Shown here in pieces: positions 1 through 7,512 of a stretch of DNA of 15,446 nucleotides (positions are counted from its first letter, which is position 1; each line of letters opens with the position of its first letter). Under the pieces are notes generated by a model. That model ran no database searches, was not told the origin of the DNA, and saw only the letters and a list, made by a program, of their open reading frames with translations. This DNA comes from an uncultured Ellagibacter sp. (GTDB taxonomy: Bacteria; Actinomycetota; Coriobacteriia; Coriobacteriales; Eggerthellaceae). The position numbers were made by a program, and so were the translations under genes. Location of the stretch: positions 1-15,446 of the forward strand of contig NZ_CAKTTZ010000053.1 in assembly GCF_934617235.1 (NCBI RefSeq). Direction: 5' to 3'.

Positions 1-69
1 CACCTCGAATGCGGCGACGCCATGGTCTACTGGACCAGGCAGATCGCCGACATGTCAACGGTGGTTTAA
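1..69 (+). CDS. C-terminal end of an unidentified CDS (partial)
   Basis: One frame is open from the first base to a TAA at 67-69 and reads HLECGDAMVYWTRQIADM followed by STVV. The last residues and the stop codon lie inside the dispersed repeat that starts at about 51, so the repeat seems to supply the end of the gene. That is what would be seen if the element inserted in or just after the original stop. I do not recognise the protein. Only 22 codons are visible, so a chance open frame in GC-rich DNA cannot be excluded. Confidence 0.4.
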   Translation, partial: HLECGDAMVYWTRQIADMSTVV

Positions 70-276
70 CATAGAGCACTGGGCTTTTTGTACGAAAACG
101 CCACTTTTTTGCGGAGGAATTGTATACGACTCCACAAATAGCATGAAATTGGGGAGTAACTCGCGTTGCTTTGGGATTGCTTGCGACACTTTCGGGACAG
201 TTAACACTACCAAGTGGCCAAATTCACTGTTCCTCCATAACTTATTGGCGATTTCGTACAAGAAGTGAAGCAGCAA
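51..276 (+). repeat. Dispersed repeat with palindromic arms (left copy)
   Basis: This AT-richer block begins with a 26-bp tip (51-76) that recurs inverted at 15370-15395 with one mismatch. Inside it, 88-103 (TTGTACGAAAACGCCA) is matched by the reverse complement of 246-261 (15 of 16). A second collinear pair, GGAGGAA at 113-119 and TTCCTCC at 230-236, shares the same symmetry axis (coordinates sum to 349). The block is open in two opposing frames: a 73-codon minus frame ending SMLNHR, and a plus frame through the tip. Neither has a convincing start or ribosome site, so I treat it as a non-coding repeat or non-autonomous mobile element. It resembles recurring intergenic repeats of Eggerthellaceae, an impression I cannot verify here. 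Confidence 0.65.
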
Positions 277-345
277 GGACAGTTGAGAAGACAGCGGCTA
301 GTTCGCTCGGGACCCAGCACTCAAGGTTCGGTCCGGCTGGGGTCT

Positions 346-498
346 GGCTCAGCTGGGACCTGGTCAAACTGAGAGTCGGCTCAATAGGGACCTGGTTTAG
401 CCAAGAGTCGGCTCATCCAGGGCTCGGTCCAACCGCGGATTGGCTCATTCGGGACCCGCTCAACCGGGGCGGCTCATTCAGGTGCATTTCAGGGAAGG
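346..498. repeat. Degenerate 32-bp tandem repeats in a gene leader
   Basis: The hexamer GGCTCA occurs at 346, 378, 410, 442 and 471, giving spacings of 32, 32, 32 and 29 bases. Each unit continues with a variant of GGGACCTGGTC and an AGAGTC-like tail. Similarity fades to the left (about 300-345), where a roughly 16-bp sub-period can be seen (GGCTGGGGTCTGGCTC against AGCTGGGACCTGGTC). The array fills most of the space between the dispersed repeat and the lipoprotein gene. I see no other gene or clear promoter in 277-549. Confidence 0.7.
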
Positions 499-549
499 GT
501 GCCATCATGCGAGCCATCGAAGAAATCTATCCAGATGGAGGCGGTTACC

Positions 550-2025
550 ATGAAGAAACATCATCTCGAGGTTGCGGGTTTTACGGCTGCTGCAGCGTTG
601 GCGTTTTCGCTTGCAGGCTGCGCAGGGCAAAGCGGTAATTCCGCGAACACGGCATCGGTGGTCACCTCGTCGTCCACCGAGCAGTCGGGCGCCTCGGCGA
701 GCGCGTCCTTCGCCGAAGCGGCGGCGCTCGACCTTTCGTCCCAAAGACTTGCCGACACGGACATCACGACAAGCGAGTCGTACAGCGACGCAACCGGCGG
801 CGGGCACGCAATCACGGCTGACGGCGCTTCAGCCCAGTACGCGGGCGCGACCGTGGAGAAAACCGGCGACTCCAGCGGCGACGAGGCCGATTTCTACGGC
901 GAAAATGCCAGCGTGTTTGCCGCCAATGGAGCGACGCTCGATCTGTCGGACCTCATCGTGGGAAGCGACGGCACGCATGCGAACGGTGTGTTCTCCTACG
1001 GCTCGGGCACGACGGTGAATATCTCGCACTCCATCATTCGCACGGCGGACAACTGCTCGGGCGGCCTTATGACCACTGGAGGGGCAACGATGAACGCTAC
1101 CGACGTGACTGCCGAAACCCAGGGCAATTCCTCCGCGGCCATTCGCTCGGATCGCGGCGGCGGCGACGTGAACGTGTCCGGCGGCTATTTCACCACCGAG
1201 GGTGTGGGTTCGCCCGTCATCTATTCCACGGCGGACATCGCGGTCGAGGGCGCTTATCTGCAATCGGGCTCGTCTCAGGGCGTGGTGGTGGAAGGCAAGA
1301 ACTCCGTGTCGCTGACGGGATGCCAGCTTATCGCGTCGAACACGTCGAAGAACAGCGACAAGTCCGACTATTATCAAGCGGTGATGATCTACCAATCCAT
1401 GTCAGGCGACGCGAGCCAGGGCACGGCGGAATTTTCCCTGGATGGCAGCTCGCTCACCAATCAGAACGGCGACATCTTCTTTGTAAACAACACGTCGTGC
1501 GAGATTGATTTTACCAGTTCGACAATTGTGAACAACGACGAGTCGGGCGTGTTTTTGCGCGCTGCGGCTGCCGGGTGGGGATCGCAGGGCAACAACGGCG
1601 GCAAGGTGAATCTGCGCGCATCTGACCAGGTCATCGATGGGGACATGCTCATCGACGACGTGTCGGCGCTCAACCTGTATCTAAACGACGGGTCGACTTT
1701 TACCGGTGCCGTCAACCCGACGGGGCAGCAGGGCGACGTGTACGTGGAACTCGATGCGAACAGCACCTGGACGCTTACGGACGATTCGTACGTCACGAGC
1801 CTGACCTGCGTGCAGGGCTCCATCAATCTCAACGGGCACAAGCTATACGTGAATGGCGTGGAATACGACGGCGAAAGCGCCGTTGCCGGCTCGGCTGTTG
1901 ACACGTCGAGCAGCGCATCGGGGTCGACGGATGGGCAGCCGGGCGCAGCGCCCGAGGCTCCCGGCGATAGCAACGGGCCGAGCGGCAACGGTGGGGCCAC
2001 GCCGCCGAGCAAGCCTGGGGAATAG
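550..2025 (+). CDS. Secreted beta-helix lipoprotein
   Basis: This 491-aa protein is probably anchored outside the membrane. It begins with a lipoprotein signal: MKKHHLEV, a hydrophobic run, then SLAGC with Cys24 as the lipidation site. Residues about 80-440 are made of short repeating strands rich in Gly, Thr, Ser and Asn (for example LDLSDLIVGSDGTHANGVF, VNVSGGYFTTEGVGSPVIY, VSLTGCQLIASN), the look of a right-handed parallel beta-helix as in pectate-lyase-like or Pmp-type adhesins. The tail (about 450-491) is low-complexity Ser/Gly/Pro, ends in PPSKPGE and has no LPXTG motif. I chose ATG 550 because a GGAG lies 9 bases upstream and the signal peptide starts there; the frame extends upstream to ATG 499, which would bury the signal. 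Its role (adhesin or polysaccharide binding) is inferred from fold only. Confidence 0.8.
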   Translation: MKKHHLEVAGFTAAAALAFSLAGCAGQSGNSANTASVVTSSSTEQSGASASASFAEAAALDLSSQRLADTDITTSESYSDATGGGHAITADGASAQYAGATVEKTGDSSGDEADFYGENASVFAANGATLDLSDLIVGSDGTHANGVFSYGSGTTVNISHSIIRTADNCSGGLMTTGGATMNATDVTAETQGNSSAAIRSDRGGGDVNVSGGYFTTEGVGSPVIYSTADIAVEGAYLQSGSSQGVVVEGKNSVSLTGCQLIASNTSKNSDKSDYYQAVMIYQSMSGDASQGTAEFSLDGSSLTNQNGDIFFVNNTSCEIDFTSSTIVNNDESGVFLRAAAAGWGSQGNNGGKVNLRASDQVIDGDMLIDDVSALNLYLNDGSTFTGAVNPTGQQGDVYVELDANSTWTLTDDSYVTSLTCVQGSINLNGHKLYVNGVEYDGESAVAGSAVDTSSSASGSTDGQPGAAPEAPGDSNGPSGNGGATPPSKPGE

Positions 2026-2073
2026 GGACGAAGCGCTGAAGAATAAACGCTGCTCGGTTGGGAAGGCGTCTAA

Positions 2074-2102
2074 CCGGGTAGCTTGTCGGGGGCGCTACCC
2101 GG
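2074..2102. terminator. GC-rich hairpin after the lipoprotein gene
   Basis: Perfect 9-bp arms CCGGGTAGC (2074-2082) and GCTACCCGG (2094-2102) enclose an 11-base loop 49 bases past the stop codon. No T-run follows, so this may be a stability or accessory hairpin rather than the terminator itself. Confidence 0.45.
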
Positions 2103-2141
2103 CGCGATCCGCCTGGTAGGGCGAACTGCCCGAAAGATGCG

Positions 2142-2177
2142 AACCGCCTGGTTGGCGAGTTAACCAGGCGGTTTTCG
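2142..2177. terminator. Bidirectional terminator between convergent genes
   Basis: Perfect 12-bp arms AACCGCCTGGTT (2142-2153) and AACCAGGCGGTT (2162-2173) have an 8-base loop and a TTTT run on the plus strand (2172-2175). The hairpin lies between the lipoprotein gene (plus) and the end of the decarboxylase-cupin gene (minus), so it can serve both. Confidence 0.8.
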
Positions 2178-2182
2178 CTGCG

Positions 2183-2992
2183 TTAGAAAAGCGCGTTATA
2201 GGCGTTGTCGTCCACTGGCTCGAGCCACTCGTTGCTTGCGTTCTCGCCAGGGTACTCGAAGGCGAGGTGGCTGAACCAGCTATCCGCCGCGGCGCCGTGC
2301 CAGTGCTTGACGTTTGCGGGAATCTCCACGACGTCGCCGGGACGCAGGCGCTCGGCGGGCTTTCCGTCTTCCTGATACCAGCCTTCGCCATCCACGCAGA
2401 TGAGCACTTGTCCGCCACCTTTGCTCGCATGGTGGATATGCCAGTTGTTGCGGCAGCCTGGCTCGAAGGTCACGTTGAAGATTGCCAGGTAGTCATCGGG
2501 CCTGGTGAGCACGTTGAGGTAGCTTTGGCCGATGAAGTACTGCGCGAAGGCGTCGTTGGGCTTGCCCAGGCCGAAGAAGCCGCCGTGCGACTCGGGGCTG
2601 CCGCCGTCCGCACTCTTGTCGCTGCCGCCACTCGCGCTGTCGCCCTCAACATCCGCGCCGTCCGCCCCGTCTTCCGCGTACACTTCCTTCGCCATGTTGA
2701 ATGCCGCCCACGCGTTGGGCCAGCCGGCGTAGAAAGCGATATGGGTGAGGATCTCGGCCATCTCTTCTTGCGTGACGCCGTTCTTCTTGGCGCTCGCCAG
2801 GTGATATTTCAGCGAGCTGTCGACGATGCCCTTCCCGATGAGGGCGCTTACGGTGACGATGCTGCGCAGTTTGAGCGGCAGCTTGTCCTCGCGACTCCAC
2901 ACTTCCCCGAAGAGAATGTCGTCGTTGAGGTGGGCGAACTCGGGCGCGAACTCACCGAGCGCGTCGTGTCCTGCAGTTTGTTTGATAGCCAT
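2183..2992 (-). CDS. Carboxymuconolactone decarboxylase-cupin fusion protein
   Basis: This cytoplasmic protein of 269 aa has two domains. Residues about 10-105 match the carboxymuconolactone decarboxylase/AhpD-like fold (KLPLKLRSIVTVSALIGKG, then HIAFYAGWPNAWAAFNMAKE) but lack the AhpD CXXC pair. Residues about 145-250 form a cupin with the metal-binding set WHIHH (His185, His187), Gln195, PGDVVEIP and KHWHG. Between them lies an Asp/Gly/Ser-rich linker of roughly 35 residues (about 107-141) with no predicted structure. ATG 2992 is chosen because AAGGGAG sits just upstream and the homologous region starts there; the open frame extends further upstream. The gene follows the alcohol dehydrogenase by 91 bases on the same strand and is probably cotranscribed. 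Members of this fused family are often annotated as quinol or aromatic-ring enzymes, but the substrate cannot be read from sequence. Confidence 0.85.
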   Translation of the reverse strand: MAIKQTAGHDALGEFAPEFAHLNDDILFGEVWSREDKLPLKLRSIVTVSALIGKGIVDSSLKYHLASAKKNGVTQEEMAEILTHIAFYAGWPNAWAAFNMAKEVYAEDGADGADVEGDSASGGSDKSADGGSPESHGGFFGLGKPNDAFAQYFIGQSYLNVLTRPDDYLAIFNVTFEPGCRNNWHIHHASKGGGQVLICVDGEGWYQEDGKPAERLRPGDVVEIPANVKHWHGAAADSWFSHLAFEYPGENASNEWLEPVDDNAYNALF

Positions 2993-3027
2993 TGGGGGCT
3001 CCCTTCCCGTCTTTTTTTGCAACTGAT

Positions 3028-3059
3028 GAATGACGGCAAGGGGAAACCTTCCGTCATTC
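3028..3059. promoter_or_regulatory. Intercistronic hairpin between adh and decarboxylase-cupin genes
   Basis: The arms GAATGACGG (3028-3036) and CCGTCATTC (3051-3059) are perfect and extend inward as AAGG/CCTT past a single bulged C, giving about 13 pairs. On the transcribed (minus) strand no U-run follows, so it is unlikely to be a full terminator. It could be an RNA processing or stability element that sets the ratio of the two proteins. Confidence 0.5.
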
Positions 3060-3083
3060 GCGATTGCACTTTGCGATCGGCTG

Positions 3084-4271
3084 CTACTCTGTTGCGAGGC
3101 TCTTGCGCAAGACGTCGAGGACCTCAACGCGGGTGAGCGTGCGGTAGCCGCCCGTCATCGTGAGGGTTACGTCGGCGATGGCGTCGAGGCTCGACTCGTC
3201 GGCGCCCAGCTCGCGGATGCTCATCACGCAGCCGATTTCGCGCATCCAGTCTTCCATGGCGCTAAGGCCTGCCGCTGCGAGTTCCTCATCGGTTTTGCCC
3301 TCGGCGTCGATGCCCCATACGTTCGTGGCGAAGCGCGCGAATTTCTCCAGGCCATACGGCATGATCAGGCGGTAATAGGGAAGCGCCACGGAGGAAAGCG
3401 TCATGCCGTGCGTGGCGTCGGTGACGGCGCCCACTGCCTGGCCGATCATGTGGACCTCCCAGTCCTGCGTCTTGCCGCAGCCCACAAGGGTGTTGAGCGC
3501 CCAGGTCGCCGTCCACATGATGTTCGAGCGCGCCTCGTAGTTCGTCGGGTCGGCCACGGCGGCGCGGCTTGCGGCAATAAGGCTGCGCATGAGGCCTTCG
3601 GCCAGGTAGTCGCTCGTGTTGTCGTCGGCGCCGCTGAAGTACTGCTCGGTGATGTGGTTCATGATGTCGAAGATGCCCGCGACCATCTGATAGCGCGGCA
3701 CCGTGTAGGTGAACTCGGGGTTCAGCACGGCGAAGCGCGGCGAGACGCGTTCGTCGGTGAAAACGTGGCCGATCTTCCGGCCGAGCTCTCGGTTGGTGAT
3801 GACCGAGCCGCGATTCATTTCAGAGCCGGTGCCCACCATAGTGAGAACCGATCCCACGGGCACGACCTCTCTATCCGCCGCGGGCTCTTCGAAGCGATCG
3901 AAGTAGACGTCCCAGGGGTCTTCGCCTGCGGGCAGGTTCTTAGAAACTGCGACCGCCTTCGCGTAATCCACGCATGAGCCGCCGCCCACGGCAAGGATGA
4001 AATCGACGTCGTTGTCGCGGGCGATTTGCGCGCCACAGCGAAGCTTCTCGATGGTGGGGTTCGGCATGACGCCGCCGTCTTCGACGATGGTTTTACCTGC
4101 TGCCGAAAGTGCCTCGACGACTTGGCCGTAAACGCCGAATCTCCTGATGGAGCCGCCGCCGTAGACGAGCTGGATGGTGTTGTAGGGGGCGAGCTCCGCC
4201 GCGAGCGAGGCCAGGGCGTCCTTGCCGAAGATGAGCTTGGTGGGGTTGTGGTAGGTGAAGTTTCCGAGCAT
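3084..4271 (-). CDS. Iron-containing alcohol dehydrogenase (YqhD/BdhA type)
   Basis: This 395-aa group III NAD(P)-dependent alcohol dehydrogenase would interconvert aldehydes and alcohols in the cytoplasm. The cofactor region has GGGS at 96-99 (AVGGGSCVDYAK) and TMVGTGSEMN at about 144-153. The metal ligands are visible as Asp202 and His206 (FDIMNHITEQ), His274 (EVHMIGQ) and His288 (DATHGM). This spacing of 4, 68 and 14 matches the YqhD type almost exactly, and the length is normal for the family. ATG 4271 follows AAAGGG. It is divergent from the MerR gene, with a dyad operator in its promoter, and leads into the decarboxylase-cupin gene. The likely role is reduction of toxic or fermentation-derived aldehydes, in line with the AdhR-like regulator next door; the true substrate is unknown. 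Confidence 0.93.
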   Translation of the reverse strand: MLGNFTYHNPTKLIFGKDALASLAAELAPYNTIQLVYGGGSIRRFGVYGQVVEALSAAGKTIVEDGGVMPNPTIEKLRCGAQIARDNDVDFILAVGGGSCVDYAKAVAVSKNLPAGEDPWDVYFDRFEEPAADREVVPVGSVLTMVGTGSEMNRGSVITNRELGRKIGHVFTDERVSPRFAVLNPEFTYTVPRYQMVAGIFDIMNHITEQYFSGADDNTSDYLAEGLMRSLIAASRAAVADPTNYEARSNIMWTATWALNTLVGCGKTQDWEVHMIGQAVGAVTDATHGMTLSSVALPYYRLIMPYGLEKFARFATNVWGIDAEGKTDEELAAAGLSAMEDWMREIGCVMSIRELGADESSLDAIADVTLTMTGGYRTLTRVEVLDVLRKSLATE

Positions 4272-4323
4272 GGTTTCCCTTTCGCTTTTCGGGCTGCATT
4301 TGGTATGATGTTGGCACCCTAAT

Positions 4324-4346
4324 ACCTGAACCTCACTTTAGGTCAA
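4324..4346 (-). promoter_or_regulatory. MerR-type operator and -35 box in divergent promoter
   Basis: Read on the minus strand, TTGACC (-35; 4341-4346) overlaps a dyad ACCTAAA-6 bp-TTCAGGT (4324-4343, arms 6 of 7 complementary). MerR regulators bind such dyads between -35 and -10 in promoters with overlong spacers. A weak -10 (ATTAGG or TAGGGT) follows at 17 or 19 bases, so the exact spacer is uncertain. The site would drive the alcohol dehydrogenase and may also repress the regulator itself. Confidence 0.65.
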
Positions 4347-4368
4347 GATATTTTGGAAGGAATTTACT

Positions 4369-4806
4369 ATGTATTCAATCGGACAGGTTTCGGAGTTGTT
4401 CGACATCCCCGTATCGACGTTGCGCTACTACGATAAAGAGGGGCTCTTTCCTCGCCTGGAGCGCTCGAACGGCATCCGTCGCTTCGGCGAGCAGGAGTTG
4501 GAGCTGCTTCGCATCATCGATTGTTTGAAGAAGACGGGGCTCGAGATCAAGGATATCAAGCGCTTCGTCGAAATGGTTCAAGAGGGGCCGTCGACCTATG
4601 GCGAGCGAAGGGAACTGTTCGAGGCGCGCAAGGTCCAGGCCGAGCAGGAAATCGAGCGCATGCAGAAGGCGCTCGCCATGGTGGAATTCAAGTGCTGGTA
4701 CTACGAGACGGCGCAAAAAGATGGCGGGGAAGAGCGCCTTTGGGAGATGATTCCCGATGGGCTGCCGAAGGATATCAGGAAGCTCTACGACCTGGCCCAT
4801 TCGTAG
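4369..4806 (+). CDS. MerR-family regulator, AdhR/NmlR-like
   Basis: This 145-aa transcription factor has the MerR winged helix-turn-helix at 1-70 (MYSIGQVSELFDIPVSTLRYYDKEGL), a dimerisation coiled coil at about 80-108 and a short C-terminal segment. Cys52 (IIDCLKKTG) sits where Bacillus subtilis AdhR has the thiol that is alkylated by formaldehyde and methylglyoxal; a second cysteine is Cys109 in FKCWYYE. The effector-binding domain of larger MerR proteins is absent. GGAAGGA lies 7 bases before ATG 4369. The gene is divergent from the alcohol dehydrogenase, mirroring the AdhR arrangement, in which an alcohol dehydrogenase and a carboxymuconolactone decarboxylase are controlled. The aldehyde-sensing role is inferred from this combination. 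Confidence 0.88.
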   Translation: MYSIGQVSELFDIPVSTLRYYDKEGLFPRLERSNGIRRFGEQELELLRIIDCLKKTGLEIKDIKRFVEMVQEGPSTYGERRELFEARKVQAEQEIERMQKALAMVEFKCWYYETAQKDGGEERLWEMIPDGLPKDIRKLYDLAHS

Positions 4807-4840
4807 GTGCCCGCCCGCGAGCAGGTGCTGGCTGCCGGTT

Positions 4841-4965
4841 TGATGTCGCAAGTGAGCGTCGTCGATCGGCCCGGCGCACGCTCGCGGGCGCCAGCGGCTG
4901 GCTTGAAGCCGCAAGCGAACGCCGGCGGTCGGTCTGAAGGCGCAAGTGGATACGGGCCGCCGCAT
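4841..4965. repeat. Degenerate ~31-bp tandem repeats between merR and uvrA-like gene
   Basis: A motif TGAWGNCGCAAGYG occurs at 4841, 4904 and 4935 (spacings 63 and 31), with a very weak match in the gap at 4872. Each copy continues into a GGTCGG- or GATCGG-like tail. The array fills most of the 204-base gap between the MerR and UvrA-like genes. The sequence is unrelated to the 32-bp array at 346 but has nearly the same period. Confidence 0.5.
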
Positions 4966-5010
4966 CGGGCGCGCCCCTTCTTCCTGGCGCAACGCTAGAT
5001 TAAGGAAATC

Positions 5011-7512
5011 ATGCATAATATCGACCATATCGAGGTGCGCGGTGCGCGCGTGCACAATTTGAAGAACGTGAACGTGGACATCCCGCTTGGCAAGCTTGTG
5101 GGCATCGCGGGCGTATCGGGTTCGGGCAAAAGCTCGCTCGCGCTCGGCGTGCTGTATGCCGAAGGATCGCGCCGTTATTTGGAGGCGCTTTCCACCTACA
5201 CGCGTCGACGCATCGCCCAGGCGGGCAAGGCGTCGGTTGACGACGTGCGCTTCGTTCCCGCTGCACTCGCGCTGCATCAGCGTCCGGCGGTTCCCGGCGT
5301 GCGTTCCACGTTCGGCACCTCGAGCGAACTTTTGAACAGCCTGCGGCTTCTCTTCTCGCGCGTGGGCAGCCACGTGTGCCCGAACTGCGGAAAGCACGTG
5401 CCGCCAAGCTTGAACGTCGCTGCTGACCTGGCGATTTCCTGCCCGCACTGCGGATGCGGGTTCTTCGGCCCCGGTGCCGAGCAGCTTGCCTTCAACAGCG
5501 AGGGCGCTTGCCCCACTTGCGGCGGCACTGGGATTGCGCGTACGGTGAACCGCGCCGCGCTCGTACCCGATGAGAGCAAGACCATCGACGACGGCGCTGT
5601 GGTGGTGTGGGGCTCGCTCATGTGGGACCTCATGAAACAAGTGTGCGGCGCCATGGGCGTGCGCACAGACGTGCCGTTTTGCGAACTTTCGCCCGCCGAG
5701 CGCGACATCGTGTTCAACGGCCCGGCAGAGAAACGCCACATCCTGTACAAGGCGAAGAAGGGCGAGAGCTTTGCCGAGCTCGATTTCACCTATTACAACG
5801 CCGTGCGCACCGTGGAGAACTCGCTTGCGAAGGCGAAGGACGAGAAGGGGTTGCGCCGCGTTGCGAAGTACCTGACGGAGGGCCCCTGTCCCGATTGCGG
5901 TGGCACGCGCCTCTCGGGGGCCGCTCGCGGGCCGCTTGTGCGCGGCATCAACCTGGCGCAGGCGACGAAAATGACGCTTGACGAGGCGGTTTCGTGGGTG
6001 GAAGGCGTGCCGGGGAGCCTTCCTAAAGAGATGCGTCCCATGGCGAAATCCATCTGCGAATCGTTTACGGGCACTGCTCGGCGCTTGCTGGAGCTGGGCT
6101 TGGGCTATCTCTCGCTTGACCGTGCGGGCGCCACGCTTTCCACGGGGGAGCGCCAGCGCGTGCAGCTTGCGCGTTCGGTGAGGAACCGAACAACCGGCGT
6201 GCTCTACGTGATGGACGAGCCCTCCATCGGCTTGCACCCCGCCAACATCGACGGCCTTTTGGGTGTGATGCGCGACCTGATCGCCGACGGCAATTCCGTG
6301 GTGATGGTCGATCACGACACGCGCATCCTGCGTGCTGCCGACCATTTGGTAGAGATGGGGCCCGCTGCGGGTGCGGACGGTGGCACTGTGGTTTCCCAGG
6401 GGTCGGTTGTCGAGGTTGCTCACGATTCGGCTTCAATCATAGGGCCCTTCCTTTCTGGTGCGGCGCGCGTGGCGGCACGTCCGCGAGCCCAGGCAGGCGA
6501 GATGTTCGATTTGGGACGGATCCATCTGGAGTCGAGTGGGCTGCATACCGTGAAACCGTTCTCCATCGACATCCCCCGAGGTCGTCTTATCGCCGTGACG
6601 GGCGTGTCGGGTTCGGGCAAGACGACGCTCGTGCTGGAAACGCTCATCCCCGCGCTTGCTCGGGCGGCGGCGGGCGAGGCGCTTCCCGATCATGTGACGG
6701 CGCTTGACGCGGATGGCATCCATCGTGCGAACCTGATCGACGCGACCCCGATTGGGATCAACGTCCGTTCGACCGTGGCGACGTATTGCGGCGCGCTCGA
6801 TGACCTGCGCCGCGCCTATGCGCGCACAGAAGCGGCGAAGGCGGCGGGCATGAAGGCGGGCGACTTCTCGTACAACACGGGAAGCCTGCGCTGCGCTACC
6901 TGCGACGGCACGGGGCAGATTTCCCTCGACGTGCAGTTTTTGCCCGATGTCGACATCGCCTGCCCCGATTGCCGTGGCTCGCGCTATAGTGCCGACGCCG
7001 AGGGCATTCGCCGCCCCGAGAAGGGTGCGCCCGAGGGCCAGGGGCTTAGCCTCCCGCAGCTGCTTTCGCTCTCGGTTGACGAGGCACTTTCGCACGTTGC
7101 CGATATCAAGAAGGCGCACGAGAAGCTGCAAACGCTGCATGACCTGGGGCTGGGGTACCTCACGCTCGGAGAGGCCACGCCCGCGCTTTCTGGCGGCGAA
7201 GCGCAGCGCTTAAAGCTCGCAAGCGAAATGGGCCGGGGGCAGGAAGACGCCGTGTTCGTGTTCGATGAGCCGACCATCGGCCTGCACCCGCGTGATGTGG
7301 AGACGCTGCTCGGCGTGTTCGAGCGGCTCGTGGAGAAGGGGGCGACCGTGGTGGTGGTCGAGCACGACCTCGACTTCATCGCGAATGCCGATTATGTGAT
7401 CGACATGGGGCCGCACGGTGGAAAGGCCGGTGGGCGCATCGTCGCCTGCGGGACGCCTGAGGAAATCGCTGCGAACCCGGAAAGCATCACCGGTCGCTAC
7501 CTTGAGCTTTAG
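5011..7512 (+). CDS. UvrA paralogue lacking the UvrB-binding domain (UvrA2-like ATPase)
   Basis: This is an 833-aa tandem ABC ATPase of the UvrA family, against roughly 940 aa for housekeeping UvrA. Half one has Walker A GVSGSGKSS at 34-42, zinc-type cysteine pairs (CPNC 123, CPHC 144, CPTC 167, CPDC 293), signature LSTGERQR at 376 (Thr replacing the usual Gly) and Walker B VMDEPSIGLHP at 400. Half two has Walker A GVSGSGKTT at 531, CATC 628, CPDC 651, LSGGEAQR at 727 and VFDEPTIGLHP at 750. Soon after RVGSHVCPNCG the chain jumps to the zinc module, so the UvrB-binding insert is missing. Such class II UvrA proteins are linked to tolerance of DNA-binding drugs or alternative damage recognition rather than standard excision repair. 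AAGGA lies 4 bases before ATG 5011. It follows the MerR gene on the same strand; whether they share a promoter is unclear. Confidence 0.92.
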   Translation: MHNIDHIEVRGARVHNLKNVNVDIPLGKLVGIAGVSGSGKSSLALGVLYAEGSRRYLEALSTYTRRRIAQAGKASVDDVRFVPAALALHQRPAVPGVRSTFGTSSELLNSLRLLFSRVGSHVCPNCGKHVPPSLNVAADLAISCPHCGCGFFGPGAEQLAFNSEGACPTCGGTGIARTVNRAALVPDESKTIDDGAVVVWGSLMWDLMKQVCGAMGVRTDVPFCELSPAERDIVFNGPAEKRHILYKAKKGESFAELDFTYYNAVRTVENSLAKAKDEKGLRRVAKYLTEGPCPDCGGTRLSGAARGPLVRGINLAQATKMTLDEAVSWVEGVPGSLPKEMRPMAKSICESFTGTARRLLELGLGYLSLDRAGATLSTGERQRVQLARSVRNRTTGVLYVMDEPSIGLHPANIDGLLGVMRDLIADGNSVVMVDHDTRILRAADHLVEMGPAAGADGGTVVSQGSVVEVAHDSASIIGPFLSGAARVAARPRAQAGEMFDLGRIHLESSGLHTVKPFSIDIPRGRLIAVTGVSGSGKTTLVLETLIPALARAAAGEALPDHVTALDADGIHRANLIDATPIGINVRSTVATYCGALDDLRRAYARTEAAKAAGMKAGDFSYNTGSLRCATCDGTGQISLDVQFLPDVDIACPDCRGSRYSADAEGIRRPEKGAPEGQGLSLPQLLSLSVDEALSHVADIKKAHEKLQTLHDLGLGYLTLGEATPALSGGEAQRLKLASEMGRGQEDAVFVFDEPTIGLHPRDVETLLGVFERLVEKGATVVVVEHDLDFIANADYVIDMGPHGGKAGGRIVACGTPEEIAANPESITGRYLEL

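Noticed and set aside
346..476. CRISPR array
   Set aside because: The units are contiguous degenerate repeats with no conserved direct repeat plus unique spacer structure, and no cas genes are nearby.
829..1395. Long minus-strand open frame within the lipoprotein gene
   Set aside because: It lies opposite a gene with a signal peptide, ribosome site and coherent repeats; the translation is a His/Arg/Gly-rich shadow typical of GC-rich DNA.
4375..6423. 682-codon minus-strand frame across merR and the uvrA-like gene
   Set aside because: It covers two well-supported genes on the other strand and an intergenic array, and shows no recognisable domain or start.
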